Assembly (NCBI GenBank): GCA_047614245.1
Contig: JBLHIC010000050.1
Coordinates: 1 to 17,809, forward strand
From: Ulvibacter sp047614245
GTDB taxonomy: Bacteria; Bacteroidota; Bacteroidia; Flavobacteriales; Flavobacteriaceae
Reading direction: 5' to 3'
DNA: 17,809 bases
Shown here: positions 1 through 7,748 of the stretch, one piece after another
Position numbering within the stretch: the stretch's first letter is position 1
Layout: each line of letters opens with the position of its first letter
Translations under genes and position numbers: made by a program
Notes under the pieces: generated by a model
Databases searched by the model: none
The model's input: only the letters and a program-made list of their open reading frames with translations
Told to the model about the DNA's origin: nothing

Positions 1-2
1 TA

Positions 3-1910
3 TTACAGCACATTCTTCATAATATCCTCAACAACTTCAGGGTTCAATAAAGTACTAGTATCTCCCAGATTTGACGTGTCATTACAAGCTATTTTCCGAA
101 GAATTCTTCGCATTATTTTTCCGCTGCGTGTTTTTGGTAATCCTATAACGAACTGCACTTTGTTAAGTTTTGCTATTGGTCCGATATGCTCCGTAATAAT
201 CTGATTGATTTCTTTTCTTAAGTTATTATGATCACGGGATTCCCCTGTTTCCTTCAGAATTACATAGCCATAGAGTGCATTTCCTTTTATATCGTGTGGG
301 AAGCCTACAATAGCGCTCTCTGCAACTGCTGGGTGCTCGTTGATAGCATCTTCTATAGGTGCGGTTCCTAGATTGTGGCCCGAGACTATGATAACATCAT
401 CAACACGACCTGTAATTCGATAATAGCCCGTACTATCTCTTAAAGCCCCATCTCCAGTAAAGAATTTGTTTTTGTAAGTCGAAAAATAGGTCTCCTTATA
501 GCGCTCATGATTCCCCCAAATAGTTCTTGCCATGGAAGGCCATGGAAATTTAATACACAAGTGTCCATCCACTTGATTGCCTTTTAGTTCATTACCATGC
601 TCGTCCATTAATACGGGTTGAATCCCAGGTAGCGGTAATGTAGCAAAGGTTGGTATAGTCGGTGTTGAGAATGGGATAGGAGAAATCATAATTCCACCCG
701 TCTCTGTCTGCCACCAGGTATCAACAATTGGATTTCTTTTCTTACCAATATTATCATTATACCAATGCCAAGCTTCTTCATTAATTGGTTCTCCAACTGT
801 ACCTAATATCTTTAGCGAAGAGAGATCGTGTTTTTCTACAAAGCTTAACTTTTCTTTAGCTAGTGCCCTAATTGCTGTTGGCGCAGTATAAAACTGATTT
901 ACTTTATGTTTTTCAACAACTTCCCAAAAGCGTCCCCAGTCTGGATAGTTAGGCACACCTTCAAACATTAAAGTTGTTGCACCATTTGCTAATGGACCAT
1001 ACAAAATATAACTATGGCCGGTTATCCAACCAATATCTGCCGTACACCAGTAAACGTCATCTTCACGATATTGGAACACATTCTTAAAAGTATAGGCGGA
1101 ATAGACCATATAACCTGCTGTGGTGTGGACCATACCTTTTGGTTTGCCTGTTGAACCCGAGGTATATAGAATAAACAAAGGATCTTCAGCATCCATAATT
1201 TCGGGAGCACAATCGTGGTAAGCCTCATCCAATAAAGGTTGTAGCCAAAGGTCCCGACCTTCTTCCATATTTATTTCAGATTTAATTCTCTTTGCAACCA
1301 ATACACTTTTGACATCTGGGCAGGATTCTAATGCTTCATCAACTATACTTTTAAGGTCAATTGTTTTAGTCCCTCGGAAAGATCCGTCGCTGGTAAGCAC
1401 CATTTTGCAATCACAATCGTTAATTCTTGTAGCCAAAGCTGTCGCAGAGAAACCAGCAAAAACTACCGAATGTATTGCCCCAATTCTTGCGCAGGCTAAA
1501 ACTGAAATCGCTAGTTCGGGAATCATTGGTAAATAAATACAGACTCTATCCCCCTTCTTAATACCTTGCTCTTTTAATACATTGGCGAATCGGCAAACAC
1601 GGTCTTTAAGTTCTTTGTAGGTAATGTGCTCTGCGCTTTCTTTAGGATTGTTTGGTTCAAATATAATAGCCGTCTTGTCCCCTCTGGTATAGATATGGCG
1701 ATCAATACAGTTCTCTGTAATATTCAATTTTGCACCCTCAAACCACTTTACTTGTGGTGTGTTTAGATCGTAACTTAACACTGAATCCCAACGCTTTCGC
1801 CACATAAAATTTTCTTCAGCTATTTCTTCCCAAAAACTCTCTGGGTCGCGAACGGATTTACGATAAACTTGAAAATATTCTTCTAAACTCTTTATGTGAT
1901 AGTTACTCAT
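3..1910 (-). CDS. acs: acetyl-CoA synthetase (acetate--CoA ligase, AMP-forming)
   Basis: Complete 635-residue protein, a normal length for the family. It activates acetate with ATP to acetyl-AMP and transfers the acetyl group to CoA in the cytoplasm, feeding the TCA and glyoxylate cycles. Seen directly: the phosphate-binding loop YTSGSTGKPKG (249-259), the WWQTETG adenylate motif (399-405) containing the tryptophan position that restricts the acyl pocket to acetate in characterised Acs, the hinge GRVDD (501-505), and the C-terminal RSGKIMRR with K598, equivalent to the catalytic lysine that is regulated by acetylation in other bacteria. It starts at an ATG and ends with TAA three bases inside the window. 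It is divergent from trxB across 230 bases. No acetyltransferase/deacetylase partner is visible. The motif GHNLGTAPIEDAI differs slightly from the usual GHRxGTAEIE, a change I regard as lineage variation. Confidence 0.97.
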   Translation of the reverse strand: MSNYHIKSLEEYFQVYRKSVRDPESFWEEIAEENFMWRKRWDSVLSYDLNTPQVKWFEGAKLNITENCIDRHIYTRGDKTAIIFEPNNPKESAEHITYKELKDRVCRFANVLKEQGIKKGDRVCIYLPMIPELAISVLACARIGAIHSVVFAGFSATALATRINDCDCKMVLTSDGSFRGTKTIDLKSIVDEALESCPDVKSVLVAKRIKSEINMEEGRDLWLQPLLDEAYHDCAPEIMDAEDPLFILYTSGSTGKPKGMVHTTAGYMVYSAYTFKNVFQYREDDVYWCTADIGWITGHSYILYGPLANGATTLMFEGVPNYPDWGRFWEVVEKHKVNQFYTAPTAIRALAKEKLSFVEKHDLSSLKILGTVGEPINEEAWHWYNDNIGKKRNPIVDTWWQTETGGIMISPIPFSTPTIPTFATLPLPGIQPVLMDEHGNELKGNQVDGHLCIKFPWPSMARTIWGNHERYKETYFSTYKNKFFTGDGALRDSTGYYRITGRVDDVIIVSGHNLGTAPIEDAINEHPAVAESAIVGFPHDIKGNALYGYVILKETGESRDHNNLRKEINQIITEHIGPIAKLNKVQFVIGLPKTRSGKIMRRILRKIACNDTSNLGDTSTLLNPEVVEDIMKNVL

Positions 1911-2140
1911 AGTCTGAATGATTGTCTGAAATAAGCTCCCTAGCGTGGAAACTCATGATATTTCGATACATAAAAGTACTAAAAATGCTCTTTAAAATCG
2001 AATCAATGTGGATTGAAACTTGTTTCGAAAATTTAATTCTGATTACAAATAAGACAATAATAATTATTGATAACTTTTACTTTAAGTTTTAGTGCAAAGT
2101 TGCTACTTTTACTTTTTGAAAATCACTGAATAGAAATACT

Positions 2141-3103
2141 ATGTCGAATACAATTGAAAGAATTAAATGTTTGATTATCGGTTCTGGTCCTGCAGGTTAT
2201 ACGGCTGCTATTTATGCGGCACGAGCAGATTTAAAGCCGGTTATGTATACAGGAATGGAACCGGGTGGACAATTGACCACAACGACGGAGGTTGACAATT
2301 TTCCCGGATATCCTGAAGGAATTGATGGCCCAACAATGATGGTTCAGTTACAACAACAAGCTGAACGTTTTGGCACCGAGGTTCGGATAGGGATGGTTAC
2401 CGCTGTTCAGTTTAGTAATGAAGTTGGAGGCATTCATAAAGTTACAGTCGATGGTACAACTCAAATTGAGGCAGAAGCAGTGGTAATTTCTACTGGAGCA
2501 ACGGCAAAATACTTAGGATTAGAAAGTGAACAACGATTGCGCGGAGGCGGTGTATCTGCCTGTGCTGTTTGTGACGGTTTTTTCTATAAAGGACAAGATG
2601 TTGCAATTGTAGGAGCAGGGGATACAGCTGCAGAGGAAGCAACTTATCTTTCGAATATTTGCAATAAGGTAACTATGTTAGTTCGTAAAGATCATATGAA
2701 AGCTTCAAAAGCAATGCAACATCGAGTAACATCTACTAAAAATATAGATCTTCGCTATAATACTGAAATAGAAGAGGTTTTAGGAGATATGGTGGTTGAA
2801 GGATTACGAATGAAAAACAATCAGACCGGTGAAACGGAAGATATTAATATTACAGGATTGTTTATTGCTATAGGACATAAGCCAAATACAGATATTTTTA
2901 CTGGTCAATTGAAAATGGATGACACAGGTTATATTATCACGGAAGGTAAAAGTACAAAGACGAATAAACCAGGCGTATTTGCGAGTGGTGATGTGCAGGA
3001 TAAAGAGTATCGTCAAGCTGTAACTGCAGCAGGCACAGGATGTATGGCGGCTTTAGATGCAGAGAGATATCTAGCTACTATTGAGAAAGAGGAATTGGTT
3101 TAG
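2141..3103 (+). CDS. trxB: thioredoxin-disulfide reductase
   Basis: A 320-residue FAD/NADPH flavoprotein of the low-molecular-weight bacterial class, which reduces thioredoxin in the cytoplasm. Seen: the N-terminal FAD dinucleotide motif GSGPAG (14-19), the redox-active pair CAVC (C141, C144), the NADPH-domain GAGDTA (158-163), and the C-terminal FAD motif GVFASGDV near 278-285 followed by RQAVTAAGTGCMAALDAE. The NADPH 2'-phosphate motif, HRRxxxR in E. coli, reads VRKDHMK (181-187), so two of the three arginines are lysines. NADPH use remains likely but is not certain from sequence alone. The gene appears monocistronic: a terminator hairpin follows 30 bases after the stop. A decayed copy of its 3' end lies at 5982-6100, beyond the next gene. 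Confidence 0.97.
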   Translation: MSNTIERIKCLIIGSGPAGYTAAIYAARADLKPVMYTGMEPGGQLTTTTEVDNFPGYPEGIDGPTMMVQLQQQAERFGTEVRIGMVTAVQFSNEVGGIHKVTVDGTTQIEAEAVVISTGATAKYLGLESEQRLRGGGVSACAVCDGFFYKGQDVAIVGAGDTAAEEATYLSNICNKVTMLVRKDHMKASKAMQHRVTSTKNIDLRYNTEIEEVLGDMVVEGLRMKNNQTGETEDINITGLFIAIGHKPNTDIFTGQLKMDDTGYIITEGKSTKTNKPGVFASGDVQDKEYRQAVTAAGTGCMAALDAERYLATIEKEELV

Positions 3104-3133
3104 ATCTAAACTGAGAACTGAATACATGTTATT

Positions 3134-3165
3134 AAATCCGTTTCAATTAATTGGAGCGGATTTTT
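3134..3165 (+). terminator. intrinsic terminator of trxB
   Basis: The arms AAATCCG (3134-3140) and CGGATTT (3157-3163) pair perfectly. The interior also pairs through TTTCAATT/AATTGGAG with two G-T wobbles, and the hairpin ends in a T-run (3161-3165). It sits 30 bases after the trxB stop and separates trxB from the protease gene. Confidence 0.85.
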
Positions 3166-3290
3166 AGTCTAACGTATAACCTTCTTGTTTATATAACGAC
3201 TGGTCCCAAGTAAGTTCTTATCGGGTTTTCCTAAGGTTAATTATTAATTGACTAATTTGGTATAAACCTCTAACCAAAAATTTAAACATA

Positions 3291-5966
3291 ATGAGAACTT
3301 CCTCATGGCTTTTGTTCTTTGCATTGTTGTGCATTGGCTTGGAAAAAGCTAATTCTCAAGATGTTGATGTGATTGTTGAGGGATATCTACTTTCTCAGGT
3401 TGATAAAAAGAGTTTAAGCCCAAAAGATGTTGAATTTGTTGTTACTAATAATCACGTTAGTGGAATAAGTAAAGTACATCACCTTTATTTTTCACAAACT
3501 TTGTTTGGAATTCAAATAGTCGGTACGAACTCTTCAGTACATGTTAATTCCACAAATGAAGTAATTTCTGATAGCAATCATTTTCTTAAAGACCGAACAA
3601 GTAGAATCGTCGCAAATCAGATTCCATCTCTTTCAGCTAGAAAAGCAGTTTCGGCAGTAGCCGATCAACTTGGTTATAAAATGACAGAAGATTTAATTAT
3701 TTTAAATAAAAAGGATAAAAAAAACAATGAATATCTTTTAAGTAATGCTGGTATTTCAATTGATCCAATTCCAGTAAAATTAAAATATTTAGTTACAAAG
3801 AGTGGTGATTTAGAACTAGTTTGGGAAATTACAATTCAAGAGATTGAGAAGGAACATTGGTGGAATATTCGAGCGAGTGCTATAACAGGTAAAATTATTG
3901 AAAAGGATGATTTTGTTGTGAACTGTAGTATGGAACACGATCACAGTGACGAAGGTTCAAAATTGAATATTAATTTTGCTTTGCCCCAAAGACCTTCTAT
4001 AAATGTTTTACCTGAAGATCTTGGATCAGGATTTATAGAATGCTACGAGGTTATAAAATATCCTTTAGAAAGCCCTCTCTTCGGGGACAGAACTATTGAA
4101 ATAATGCCCGCTAATTTAAACGCTTCCCCTTTTGGATGGCATGATTCCAATGGGGTAGCAGGTGCTGATCATACGAGTACACGAGGGAATAATGCATATA
4201 GCTTTGATGGCGGGGAAAATCATGGCTATCAACCGGATGGAGGTAGTTCTTTGAACTTTACTGAATTTGCTTTCAGCCCAATCTACTCCGAAGTTAATCA
4301 ATACAAGGACGCTTCTATAACCAATCTTTTTTATTGGATCAATATAATGCACGATTTAATGTTTGAATATGGCTTTACAGAAGCCGCTGGAAATTTTCAA
4401 AATGTAAATTATAGTGGTGAGGGGATTGGCGGTGATTCTGTTTATGCTGAATCACAAAATGATTCGCGAGATTGCAATGGGAGTTTCAGTATTCCTCCAG
4501 AAGGAATTAATCCGACGATGAGAATTGATGTCTGTGGGGATAAGGATGGTTCTTTCGACAATTCAGTGATAATTCATGAATTTGCACATGGCGTTACAAT
4601 TAGATTAGTTGGTGGTTCTGACAATACGGGTTGCTTATTTAATGATGAACAGATGGGAGAAGGGTGGTCAGATTGGTATGCATTAGTTACAACAATGAAG
4701 CCAGGAGATTCTGAAGAACTTCCAAGGGGTATAGCGAACTATTACAGGGGGGATGGTCCATTGGGTGGAGGAGTAAGAGAATATCCTTATACTACAGATA
4801 TAGCGTTGAATCCATTGACTTATGATTCAATTAAGACTGTGGGTATACCACATGGAGTGGGTACAGTTTGGGCTGCAATGCTTTGGGAGATGACTTGGGG
4901 CTTAATTAATGAATATGGCTTCGACCCCAATCTTACTAATTTTACTGGCAATATTAACGAAGATGCTGGAAATGTAATGGCTATGGCTATTGTAACTGAG
5001 GCGTTAAAATTTACGCCTTGTAACCCCGGGTTTGTCGATGCACGGGATGCAATTATGACCACTGGGAGTACGATGTATGGAATTGAAGTTGCCTGTGTGC
5101 TTTGGCCAGCCTTTGCAAAAAGGGGACTGGGTATTAATGCTTCTCAAGGCTACTCGGGATATCTCGACGATGGTTTGGAGTCTTATGAGCTTCCGCCTAG
5201 TACAGCAGTTTTTCAAATCCCAAAAGATCAATTATGTGATGAATCCCTTATTCTTTACAACGAAGCTGGTGGGTTACCTCATGGGGGTATTTATAACGGC
5301 CCAGGGGTAACTGATAATGGAGATGGACTTTCGTATACTTTTGATCCAACTACGCTAGGTACAGGGAGCTTTAGTATTTCTTATACTGTAATGAGCAGCA
5401 GTTGTTCGGAAGCTTCAACAGCTTTGGATACGGTCCAAATAGTTTCCGACTCCGAGGCTCCGATTATTACTTGCCGGGAAGATTTGATTGTTATAATACC
5501 TTTTGGAGAAACTACTTATTCACTCCCGTATTTTCCGCCTATTAGCAGCGATAATTGCACAAGTTCTCTTACAGTCCGACAAGAGCCGATAATAAATTCA
5601 GGTCTTGATGTTGGAACCACATTGGTAACCGTATACCTTATTGATAACTCCGGAAATGAAAGCGTATGTACCTTTAATATTACCGTTGAATCTAATGTTA
5701 ATAATATCAGTGGCGATGAAGGTGCGGACTTAATATCGTTATTTCCCAATCCGACGAAAGGCGAAGTAGAGATGAATAGTCTTAAAGAGCGTGAAAGGTT
5801 AACAGTTACAATTTTTGATATTAATGGCAGACTGATGGGAGAATTACTGTACCGTAGATTTGGTTATAATAATACATTTTCCCTTAAGGACTTTGTCCGA
5901 GGATTATACATTGTGAAAATTGAAACTGAAGAATTTAGTCAAGTGCACAAGATTGTTAAAGAGTGA
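3291..5966 (+). CDS. secreted M36 (fungalysin-type) zinc metalloprotease with HYR and T9SS sorting domains
   Basis: Predicted 891-residue extracellular protease. Layout: signal peptide (about 1-22, hydrophobic core then ANS-Q); an FTP/PepSY-like propeptide to about residue 210, expected to keep the enzyme inactive; an M36 catalytic region of roughly 265-640 with the zinc motif HEFAH (H429, E430, H433) and a downstream GEGWSDWY whose E457 fits the third zinc ligand; a HYR (hyalin-repeat-like) Ig-fold module around 718-800; and a type IX secretion C-terminal sorting domain from SLFPNPTKGE (816) to the end, with the usual FDINGR and GLYIVKI strands. It should be exported by Sec, then carried across the outer membrane by T9SS with removal of the tail. 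It probably feeds on or processes proteins outside the cell; the substrate cannot be told. It stands alone between the trxB terminator and a trxB remnant, which hints at a rearranged locus. Confidence 0.93.
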   Translation: MRTSSWLLFFALLCIGLEKANSQDVDVIVEGYLLSQVDKKSLSPKDVEFVVTNNHVSGISKVHHLYFSQTLFGIQIVGTNSSVHVNSTNEVISDSNHFLKDRTSRIVANQIPSLSARKAVSAVADQLGYKMTEDLIILNKKDKKNNEYLLSNAGISIDPIPVKLKYLVTKSGDLELVWEITIQEIEKEHWWNIRASAITGKIIEKDDFVVNCSMEHDHSDEGSKLNINFALPQRPSINVLPEDLGSGFIECYEVIKYPLESPLFGDRTIEIMPANLNASPFGWHDSNGVAGADHTSTRGNNAYSFDGGENHGYQPDGGSSLNFTEFAFSPIYSEVNQYKDASITNLFYWINIMHDLMFEYGFTEAAGNFQNVNYSGEGIGGDSVYAESQNDSRDCNGSFSIPPEGINPTMRIDVCGDKDGSFDNSVIIHEFAHGVTIRLVGGSDNTGCLFNDEQMGEGWSDWYALVTTMKPGDSEELPRGIANYYRGDGPLGGGVREYPYTTDIALNPLTYDSIKTVGIPHGVGTVWAAMLWEMTWGLINEYGFDPNLTNFTGNINEDAGNVMAMAIVTEALKFTPCNPGFVDARDAIMTTGSTMYGIEVACVLWPAFAKRGLGINASQGYSGYLDDGLESYELPPSTAVFQIPKDQLCDESLILYNEAGGLPHGGIYNGPGVTDNGDGLSYTFDPTTLGTGSFSISYTVMSSSCSEASTALDTVQIVSDSEAPIITCREDLIVIIPFGETTYSLPYFPPISSDNCTSSLTVRQEPIINSGLDVGTTLVTVYLIDNSGNESVCTFNITVESNVNNISGDEGADLISLFPNPTKGEVEMNSLKERERLTVTIFDINGRLMGELLYRRFGYNNTFSLKDFVRGLYIVKIETEEFSQVHKIVKE

Positions 5967-5981
5967 TTCTATAATAATGCA

Positions 5982-6100
5982 TGTTATGCCTTGTCTGAAT
6001 GTATAAGTACAAAGACTAAGAAAACTAGAAGTCTTTGCAAGCGGGAGATGTGATGGGCAAAATAAGTCCTCAACCAGTTACTGCTTGAGGAACAGTATGC
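5982..6100 (+). pseudogene. decayed fragment of the trxB 3' end
   Basis: This stretch aligns to trxB positions 2927-3043 (residues 263-301) in the same orientation. The offset is constant (3055) up to about 6029, and two single-base insertions, near 6030 and 6045-6047, raise it to 3057. By hand count about 78 of 117 aligned bases match, including the 12-base run AAGTACAAAGAC and GTTACTGC/GTAACTGC. Read with the two shifts corrected, it gives VFASG, GDV and then QPVTA, a TGA stop and GT, against VFASGDV and QAVTAAGT in TrxB. It has no start, no FAD or CxxC portion and cannot make a protein. Many differences are at third codon positions, so it is either an old duplication or the end of a divergent paralog. 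It begins 16 bases after the protease stop codon. Confidence 0.82.
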
Positions 6101-6357
6101 AACACTAATTTAACCATCTAAAGTGTCACTGATATTTATTTTACCGAAACAAGTTTGGCACAGGCTTTTCAGCCCAACCCTTGCCGTCAGTCGGGTTTCA
6201 ATATTAAATGAATTCGTAGCTGTGGCTATGCATTGTTTTTGTCTCAGCTAAATTAAAAATAATTCTAACTTGAATTACGACATTACGCAATCGAATTGGT
6301 ATAACTTGTTCTTGAGGAAAGAATCAATTCTTGATAGTTTATATTTGAAATCTTAGG
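6101..6357. other. non-coding remainder between two convergent genes, with a GC-rich patch
   Basis: This is the rest of the 391-base gap between the protease and the minus-strand DUF4440 gene. No convincing gene is present. Bases 6151-6195 are about 58% G+C (26 of 45 counted), well above the surroundings. A 28-codon open stretch (6122-6208) reads through them with the core AQAFQPNPCRQSG, but it has no start and no recognised family. A weak AACCC/GGGTT inverted repeat (6176-6180, 6193-6197) is not followed by a strong T-run. I interpret the segment as decayed DNA continuous with the trxB remnant. Confidence 0.5.
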
Positions 6358-6858
6358 CTATAAATGGTCATAACTTAGTGATCGTATAAGTTTCCAAACT
6401 CCGTCTTCCAGGAGCCAGAGATGTGTAAATCTTGCTATATTACCTTTAGTTTCAGGACTGCCGACGGATTTTTCATGAAATTGATGTCTACCGTTTTGGA
6501 TTGCCCCGTATAATTTGCCATTGTTCTTTAATGCAAAAACCTCTAAACTACCTTTCACTAGTTCCCTTCTGGATTGGTAAGTTTCTGGAGATTTACATAG
6601 CCCATCTTTGAATGCCTGGATGAATTCGGCCTTTGAGGTAGTAATTCCTCCTTTATCGTGATAAAATTCGAAGTTTTCACTAATTAATGTTTCAAAAGGA
6701 GCCATGCTACAGGTGTTAAAACCAATATTAAAGAGTAGGCTATCGGCTGCTTTTAATTGCTGAAATAGTTCCGATGATTTTTCAACTTGGGCATTCAGTA
6801 ATTGACTAGTTAAAAAAATACTGAAAATTCCGAAGTAAATAAAACGATTTTTTTTCAT
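6358..6858 (-). CDS. exported DUF4440 / NTF2-like protein
   Basis: A 166-residue protein of the NTF2-like (SnoaL/DUF4440) alpha-beta barrel fold. It begins with a signal peptide: KK and R charges, a hydrophobic stretch to about residue 20, and cleavage near LNAQ. The mature part shows the expected order: helices with a variable-length pocket, a middle segment resembling ENFEFYHDKGG, and the closing strands FTHLWLLEDGVWKLIRSLSYDH, which are typical of DUF4440. Members are often small binding or accessory proteins, some of them enzymes; nothing here identifies a catalytic set. It is a single gene: a terminator for the upstream operon lies just before it, and its own 3' end faces the protease. 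Start is ATG; the next upstream in-frame options offer no better signal peptide. Confidence 0.85.
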   Translation of the reverse strand: MKKNRFIYFGIFSIFLTSQLLNAQVEKSSELFQQLKAADSLLFNIGFNTCSMAPFETLISENFEFYHDKGGITTSKAEFIQAFKDGLCKSPETYQSRRELVKGSLEVFALKNNGKLYGAIQNGRHQFHEKSVGSPETKGNIARFTHLWLLEDGVWKLIRSLSYDHL

Positions 6859-6905
6859 AGGTTATTTTTATTAATCAATACCAAATTAATTTTTAAATGT
6901 CGTAT

Positions 6906-6953
6906 AAAAATCCGTTTCAAATCAATCGATAGCATTGATGACTTGAAACGGAT
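6906..6953 (-). terminator. intrinsic terminator of the PadR/PspC operon
   Basis: On the minus strand, ATCCGTTTCAA pairs with TTGAAACGGAT (plus-strand arms 6910-6920 and 6943-6953), with a smaller inner stem TCAAT/ATTGA, and is followed by TTTTT (complement of 6906-6910). It lies 25 bases past the GIN-lipoprotein stop. Its arm shares TCCGTTTCAA with the trxB terminator. Confidence 0.85.
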
Positions 6954-6978
6954 CTGTTATAGTTGGTTGTTGTGTGGA

Positions 6979-7701
6979 TTACATTTTATGTACATTCCCC
7001 GATTGACTGGCATCATTTGACACCGCGGAAGGGTTTCCGAAATACCTTATACTTCCACCACTGGTTGCTTCGGTCAAAAGTTTTTCCTTCACGTTTACGA
7101 TTATGTTTCCTCCACTAGAAGCATCTGCATTACAATTAACAACTAGTAGTTCTTTTGCATTAATATCACTTCCACTAGAGCTACTTGCCAATAATAATGT
7201 CGCCTTACCTCTAACATTTATATCAGCTCCACTACTAGTTTCTGCAAATACCTCCCTAGCAAAAACTTCAACTTCAATCTCGGAGCCACTGCTTGCGTCA
7301 AGTGTAATTATCTCATTTTTTATCACAGAATTTCCAATAACATCTGCCCCGCTAGACGCATGAATTTCATCTAATTTTTTATATGTAACATGAACTTTTT
7401 TCGACTTGGACCTTCCAATATTTTTATTGGTAGTAATGTTTAATCTGCCATTAGCTATATTAGTTTCTATAAACTCTAATAAATTCTCGTCTGCTTCAAC
7501 AACAATTTTATTCTCAGAACCTTCCGTTAGATAGACGTCTAATCCCGCACTTCCTTTAACCTCTGAAAAATTTTCAGAAACCATTCTTTCTTTGTTGACT
7601 ACATTGCCATTTCCGTCAACTTGTCCTATAATAGAATAGAAGTTACAGGAGCTAAGCATTAATATTGCGGCTAATGTGCCAATTATCTTAATAGTTTTCA
7701 T
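6979..7701 (-). CDS. GIN-domain (DUF2807) lipoprotein
   Basis: A 240-residue predicted lipoprotein and last gene of the operon. The N-terminus is a lipoprotein signal with lipobox LSSC and lipidated C19. The rest matches the putative auto-transporter adhesin, head GIN domain (DUF2807). SSG/TSG motifs recur at about 116, 137, 156, 175, 195 and 213, a spacing of 18-21 residues, which fits successive rungs of a right-handed beta-helix with small residues at the turns. Known family structures are beta-helical; the molecular role is not established, though proposals include envelope sensing or surface binding. It sits 47 bases downstream of the PspC gene and ends at a terminator, so it is presumably co-transcribed with the PadR operon. 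Placement in outer or inner membrane is not decided by sequence. Confidence 0.9.
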   Translation of the reverse strand: MKTIKIIGTLAAILMLSSCNFYSIIGQVDGNGNVVNKERMVSENFSEVKGSAGLDVYLTEGSENKIVVEADENLLEFIETNIANGRLNITTNKNIGRSKSKKVHVTYKKLDEIHASSGADVIGNSVIKNEIITLDASSGSEIEVEVFAREVFAETSSGADINVRGKATLLLASSSSGSDINAKELLVVNCNADASSGGNIIVNVKEKLLTEATSGGSIRYFGNPSAVSNDASQSGNVHKM

Positions 7702-7748
7702 ATTATTTAGTTTATTATTTTCTGAAATTTGATAGGTTAATAAATTGA

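Noticed and set aside
1309..1536. 75-codon plus-strand frame antisense to acs
   Set aside because: It is a shadow of acs, which has every family motif; no promoter or homology pattern supports it.
6155..6172. TTGGCACAGGCTTTTC, resembling a sigma-54 promoter
   Set aside because: The -24 half fits, but the essential GC of the -12 element is missing, and no plus-strand gene follows it; the next gene is convergent.
6300..6345. AAGAAT/ATTCTT inverted repeat as a terminator for the DUF4440 gene
   Set aside because: The loop would be too small and there is no convincing T-run on the minus strand.
7103..7363. 86-codon plus-strand frame antisense to the GIN lipoprotein
   Set aside because: Its Ser/Leu-rich composition is the complement of the repeated SSG codons of the real gene.
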